From the NCBI GenBank assembly GCA_964648365.1, contig CAZYLK010000223.1, positions 1 to 8,758 of the forward strand: DNA of 8,758 bases, read 5' to 3'. Within the stretch, counting starts at the first letter, position 1. The number at the start of each line of letters is the position of its first letter. A model generated the notes under the pieces. That model saw nothing but the letters and a program-made list of their open reading frames with translations, made no database searches and was not told where the DNA came from. The position numbers and the translations under genes were made by a program. Positions 6,075 to 8,758 of the stretch are shown in pieces. This DNA comes from SURF-32 sp964648365 (GTDB lineage Bacteria; Planctomycetota; Phycisphaerae; UBA1845).

Positions 6075-7094
6075 ATGAAGGCAGTGCGGACGGTGTTGGT
6101 TGCGGCGGCGGTCCTGGCGACGGGTTTGTCGGCGTCGGGGCAGGAAGGCAATGGCTTTCCCGGCGGCATGTTCATCTTCCATGTGACCGGCGACCAGGTT
6201 GTGCCCCCGAGCGGCAGCGAAGCGGTCGCGACGTGCTTCGGCATTCTGGAGAACGGCAATCGGACGTTCAGCATCGGCTGCACGCACAACGTCGCGCAGG
6301 TTCGCAGCGCGTCGATTCACCGGGCTGAGAAAGGCGATGTCGGCCCGGCCCTGTTCACCTTCAACAGCGCGGTGAGCCCCATGCGCGGGCAGTGGAGCGT
6401 CACGCCCGAATTGGTGACCGCCATGCATGACGGGGAGCTCTACGTGGTGATCGAGTCACAGGACTTCCGCAACGGCGAAGTTCGCGGCCAGATCGTCGAA
6501 GGCGTCAGCGCGTTCCACTTCATCCTGGACGGCTCCCAGGTGGTGCCCCCGAACCCCATTCAGAACCAGGGCTTTTGCGTCGGTCGCGTCAACGGGGACG
6601 AAACCAAGCTGTCGCTCTCGTGTACGCACGACGTGGCATCGGCCTCGGCCGCGGCGATCAAGGCCGGCCTGCGGGGCGTCAATGGACCGGTTCTGTTCGA
6701 CGTGAACAACCCCGGCAACCCCATCGAGGAAGCCTTTGAGATTTCGGAAGACGACCTCGCGCTGATTCGCAGCGATGGTCTGTACGTGGACGTCAGCTCG
6801 TCGGCCTATCCCGATGGGCAGATTCGCGGGCAGTTGATCCATCACGGCGAGTGCAACAGCAAGGAAAAGTCCAAAGCCTCGTGCAAGAACGGCAAGCTGA
6901 AGTCTCAGGTGAAAAAGTACGCCTGGCTCGACCCGCTCGACTTCTGCTACGACGGCGAGAACTGCGTCTACTCGCGTACCAATGGTCGTGGAAAGGCCAA
7001 GATGAAGTGGAAGAATGTGCCCGCCGGAGATCACCTCGTGTCGACGCACTATTCCTGCGGCGAGACGAAGTACTTCATGGTGCGGTGCGACTAA
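6075..7094 (+). CDS. Secreted protein with two CHRD domains and a Cys-bearing C-terminal domain
   Basis: 339-residue exported protein. The signal peptide is residues 1-22 (cleavage near SASGQ). Two CHRD domains (named after chordin; widespread in bacterial secreted proteins, biochemical role unclear) span about 33-140 and 147-254. Each shows F-H-x-x-x-D/G-x-Q-V-V-P-P at the start and L-Y-V...G-E/Q-I/V-R-G-Q at the end. Both carry a cysteine pair with identical spacing (C54/C69 and C168/C183), probably disulfides formed outside the cytoplasm. The remaining 85 residues are a Lys-rich domain with C260, C270, C291, C297, C328 and C338. Its last part (S-C-x9-C) resembles the end of the small secreted proteins that follow. 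The start at 6075 has AGGAG with a 6-nt spacer. The candidate attenuator lies 154 nt upstream. An AGAGGCG/CGCCTCT hairpin without T-tract follows the stop, so read-through into the next gene is possible. Confidence 0.88.
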   Translation: MKAVRTVLVAAAVLATGLSASGQEGNGFPGGMFIFHVTGDQVVPPSGSEAVATCFGILENGNRTFSIGCTHNVAQVRSASIHRAEKGDVGPALFTFNSAVSPMRGQWSVTPELVTAMHDGELYVVIESQDFRNGEVRGQIVEGVSAFHFILDGSQVVPPNPIQNQGFCVGRVNGDETKLSLSCTHDVASASAAAIKAGLRGVNGPVLFDVNNPGNPIEEAFEISEDDLALIRSDGLYVDVSSSAYPDGQIRGQLIHHGECNSKEKSKASCKNGKLKSQVKKYAWLDPLDFCYDGENCVYSRTNGRGKAKMKWKNVPAGDHLVSTHYSCGETKYFMVRCD

Positions 7095-7097
7095 CCA

Positions 7098-7122
7098 AGA
7101 GGCGTCTGAGCACTCCGCCTCT
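7098..7122 (+). other. Hairpin just after the CHRD gene
   Basis: AGAGGCG (7098-7104) and CGCCTCT (7116-7122) form a 7-bp stem with an 11-nt loop, 3 nt after the stop codon. No T-tract follows, so it is not a standard intrinsic terminator. It may stabilise the 3' end of the mRNA or be a processing signal. Confidence 0.35.
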
Positions 7123-7197
7123 GACCGGGACGGGGCGGCGTGGGCCGACAACCGCGGCTCATGCCGACCCTGTCCCGACCTCCGCGAGAGGATCGCG

Positions 7198-7617
7198 ATG
7201 ACACGAAACGGTGCAGCTACCCTCCTTGGAATCATCGTGCTTGCGGCCGTACTCATCGCGACGCCGCAGCCGTGCGCGGCGGCGGCGAATGCGTCAGCGC
7301 CGTCGTCGGCGAAGGCGCGCTCCGGCCCACGCAGGCAGGGGTGCTGTAAACCGAAGATCCGCTCGATCAGTTACAGGAATCAGGGATCGATCCGGCTGAT
7401 CGTCAAGTTCCGCTCCCTGGTCTACCTTCACGTTATCTACGTCGATGACGCGCACGGCCGGCAGATGGTACTGAAGCACAGTCCACAACGTCGCCGTGAG
7501 CGGATCCTGCTCGAGAACGCCGTCGACTGCGGCGCAGCGCCGCACGAGGTCACCATCTGGTGTATGGACCACAGGTCGTGCAGGACGACTCGAGATGTTC
7601 AGGGCACGTGCCGTTGA
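7198..7617 (+). CDS. Small secreted Cys-rich protein, paralogue 1
   Basis: 139-residue exported protein of no family I recognise. The signal peptide is residues 1-28 (MTRN start, LLGIIVLAAVLIA core, cleavage near PCAAA), followed by an Ala/Ser linker. The mature part begins with QGCCKP (C49, C50), continues with a basic, probably beta-rich stretch (SIRLIVKFRSLVYLHVIYVD) and ends with C111, C122, C128 and C138. The cysteine pattern CC-x60-C-x10-C-x5-C-x9-C is almost identical in the next gene, so the two are paralogues. Six conserved cysteines suggest a compact disulfide-bonded extracytoplasmic domain. The start at 7198 has GAGAGGA with a 5-nt spacer. It lies 103 nt after the CHRD gene, whose C-terminus has a similar last cysteine pair. 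Function unknown. Confidence 0.8.
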   Translation: MTRNGAATLLGIIVLAAVLIATPQPCAAAANASAPSSAKARSGPRRQGCCKPKIRSISYRNQGSIRLIVKFRSLVYLHVIYVDDAHGRQMVLKHSPQRRRERILLENAVDCGAAPHEVTIWCMDHRSCRTTRDVQGTCR

Positions 7618-7630
7618 GGTTGGCGCCGAA

Positions 7631-7664
7631 GGAGCGGGAAACGCATCGTTTCCTGCGATGCTCC
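7631..7664. repeat. Nested inverted repeats
   Basis: GGAGC (7631-7635) pairs with GCTCC (7660-7664). Within it GGAAACG (7637-7643) pairs with CGTTTCC (7647-7653) around a 3-nt loop. Alternatively GCATCG (7643-7648) pairs with CGATGC (7656-7661). It lies 13 nt after the stop of the first small secreted gene. There is no T-tract, so a standard terminator is unlikely; an mRNA 3'-end structure is possible. Confidence 0.4.
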
Positions 7665-7759
7665 CGATCATCGGTCGCAGGATTCCGGCGAACCGAGGAA
7701 GATCCGCGATACGGGGGATGAACGGGGTGAATGGTCGGCGTGGGCGGACACGACAGGTC

Positions 7760-7788
7760 TTGCCCATGCCGCGCCATTCTTGTAGGAT
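7760..7788 (+). promoter_or_regulatory. Possible promoter upstream of paralogue 2
   Basis: TTGCCC (7760-7765) and TAGGAT (7783-7788) are separated by an ideal 17 nt; each box matches the sigma70 consensus in four of six positions. It lies about 245 nt before the ATG at 8033 in the otherwise gene-free gap, so paralogues 2 and 3 may have a transcript of their own. Seen by eye only, and weak. Confidence 0.3.
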
Positions 7789-8032
7789 CGATGTTCGCGT
7801 CGGGAAATGGGCCGGCCAGGACATTCAGCGACCTCCGTCAACGCCAAGGCATCGCGCATCGCGCCGGCCCGTCATGGCGCTGCATCTGCACGATCCCCGT
7901 GGCGTGGAGGGTGCGCGCGACGAGGCCACCGTCGTCGCTCACCCGCCAGGCCTTACCGTCGGTGCAAGCGAGCCAGCCGTGCTCGGCATGACATTGTGAA
8001 TGGACACGCTCCTGAGCGAAAGGAACTGATCC

Positions 8033-8518
8033 ATGCGTACGTGCAGAATACTTGGATTTTTCGTCTTGATGGCAGCGGTCCCTGCCACGGCACGGGCTGC
8101 GGCCGTGGACGATCGCCCGGACGAACACGACGATCGAATCGTGCGGACGTGGATCACGGACTCCGGCCACGAGATTACGATTACGGAGGTGCTGGACTAC
8201 ACGCCGCGGCGGCAGGGGCGCGGCGGCGACGCGCAGGGCTGCTGCAAACCCAGGATCGACAAGCGGAGCACCTACTACCTGGCCGACGGCACGCTCCATG
8301 CCGAGGCCGACGTTTATCCCGATCGCGAGCAGGTGTTCATCCTGTTTGATAAGGACAAAAGCGAGCTGTTTCGTCACACACTGATCGTCAGCGGCAGGCG
8401 GGTTGTCGTCGAGGTCGCGGGCGTCTCGTGCGACGACGCCCCGCACCGCGTCCGGTTCTGGTGTACGGAATATCGGCAGTGTCACAAGACCAAGGGCGTG
8501 CGTGGCGAATGCTCGTGA
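8033..8518 (+). CDS. Small secreted Cys-rich protein, paralogue 2
   Basis: 161-residue exported protein, paralogue of the preceding gene. The signal peptide is residues 1-22 (MRTCRILGFFVLMAAV, cleavage near ATARA). An acidic segment of about 45 residues, absent from paralogue 1, comes next. Then follows DAQGCCKP (C70, C71), a probable beta-rich core, and C133, C144, C150 and C160. The spacing CC-x61-C-x10-C-x5-C-x9-C matches paralogue 1 except for one residue. Shared residues include APH-x-V and F/I-W-C before the third and fourth conserved cysteines and G-x-C at the end. The mature protein is acidic, whereas paralogue 1 is basic. The start at 8033 has AAGGA with an 8-nt spacer. A CGGCCC/GGGCCG hairpin lies in the 75-nt spacer before the next paralogue. 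I recognise no family; the extracytoplasmic location is inferred from the signal peptide and cysteines. Confidence 0.82.
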   Translation: MRTCRILGFFVLMAAVPATARAAAVDDRPDEHDDRIVRTWITDSGHEITITEVLDYTPRRQGRGGDAQGCCKPRIDKRSTYYLADGTLHAEADVYPDREQVFILFDKDKSELFRHTLIVSGRRVVVEVAGVSCDDAPHRVRFWCTEYRQCHKTKGVRGECS

Positions 8519-8529
8519 TGCGAAGGCAG

Positions 8530-8552
8530 CGGCCCGTGCTCTACGGGGGCCG
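8530..8552 (+). other. Hairpin between paralogues 2 and 3
   Basis: CGGCCC (8530-8535) pairs with GGGCCG (8547-8552). An alternative with a two-G bulge extends the stem by GT/AC (8536-8537 with 8543-8544). It starts 12 nt after the stop of paralogue 2 and lacks a T-tract. It could separate the mRNA stability of the two genes; no direct evidence. Confidence 0.35.
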
Positions 8553-8593
8553 AGGACGGTGCAGGTTCATCGCAGTTTAGAGGAGATTCACTC

Positions 8594-8758
8594 ATGAAAA
8601 CACTCGTAAGAATTCTGAGCAGCGCGGTACTGCTGGGTGCCGCGCATCAGGCCTGTGTCGCGGCCGCGGTCGATGTGACTGTCCCGGCTTTGACGGAAAG
8701 CGCGATGGCGAAGGCGCCGCACTATCCGGACGCGCAGGGTTGCTGTCGGCCGAACTGT
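8594..8758 (+). CDS. Small secreted Cys-rich protein, paralogue 3 (truncated by window edge)
   Basis: The first 55 codons of a gene that runs past the right edge. The signal peptide is residues 1-25 (MKTLVRILSSAVLLGAA, cleavage near CVAAA). A short linker leads to DAQGCCRPNC at 46-55, of which DAQGCC is identical to paralogue 2. The start at 8594 follows AGGAG with an 8-nt spacer. It is therefore a third tandem member of the family. An extra Cys four residues after the CC pair is not seen in the other two copies. Whether the four C-terminal cysteines are kept cannot be seen here. Confidence 0.8.
   Translation, partial: MKTLVRILSSAVLLGAAHQACVAAAVDVTVPALTESAMAKAPHYPDAQGCCRPNC

Larger units (their letters stand above)
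7618..8032. other. 415-nt gap between the first two small secreted genes
   Basis: I find no convincing plus-strand gene. The gap contains nested inverted repeats at 7631-7664 and a possible promoter at 7760-7788. On the minus strand, a frame ending at 7838 reads plausibly over its last ~50 residues (with WLACTDGKAWRVSDDGG). It has no start or ribosome binding site of its own and runs antisense through the next gene, so it may be chance or a remnant. The gap is much longer than the other spacers in this cluster, which could mean a lost or decayed gene copy. Confidence 0.45.

Noticed and set aside
7838..8485. Minus-strand 215-residue frame
   Set aside because: Most of it is antisense to the well-supported secreted paralogue 2; only the part beyond that gene looks natural, and it has no start.

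Overview
This high-GC window looks like a chromosomal segment of a planctomycete (Planctomycetota, possibly Phycisphaerae-like). The evidence is a VPEP-type PEP-CTERM sorting tail, PD40/TolB-like and CHRD-domain secreted proteins, a small protein of a type I associate with planctomycetes, and palindromic 'TGFQPV'-coding repeats that I recall as common in this phylum. The phylum is an inference from style; no marker gene is present.

Layout. Bases 1-430 hold no convincing gene, only two tandem copies of a palindromic repeat and a possible leftward promoter. At 431-1090 (minus) lies the most notable gene, an AhpD-like/peroxidase-related carboxymuconolactone decarboxylase family protein. Its redox motif reads C-H-Y-TGA instead of C-H-Y-C. 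The frame stays open through the TGA for the whole remainder of the domain, and 18 nt after the TGA there is a perfect 7-bp hairpin with a GGUC loop. This is what a bacterial SECIS element looks like, so I annotate one selenoprotein of 219 residues with Sec82. A divergent gene (1416-2156, plus) encodes a PEP-CTERM protein.

From 5647 down to 2282 runs a minus-strand block. It holds a TolB-like beta-propeller protein, a lipoprotein-like protein, an overlapping 85-residue protein and a XerC/XerD-type tyrosine recombinase, and it ends in a good intrinsic terminator at 2176-2206. An 8-nt tandem repeat (five copies) sits between the recombinase stop and that terminator.

On the plus strand from 6075 onward is an envelope/secretion cluster. 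It starts with a secreted protein with two CHRD domains and a cysteine-bearing C-terminal domain. Three small secreted paralogues follow (7198-7617, 8033-8518 and 8594 to the window edge). The two complete ones share an exact cysteine pattern, and the third, truncated by the window, has the same QGCC motif. I recognise no family for them. Upstream of the CHRD gene, a hairpin with eight Ts and an overlapping alternative hairpin look like a transcription-attenuation leader.

The most valuable observation is the candidate selenoprotein with its SECIS. Next are the tandem cysteine-rich secreted family and the candidate attenuator.
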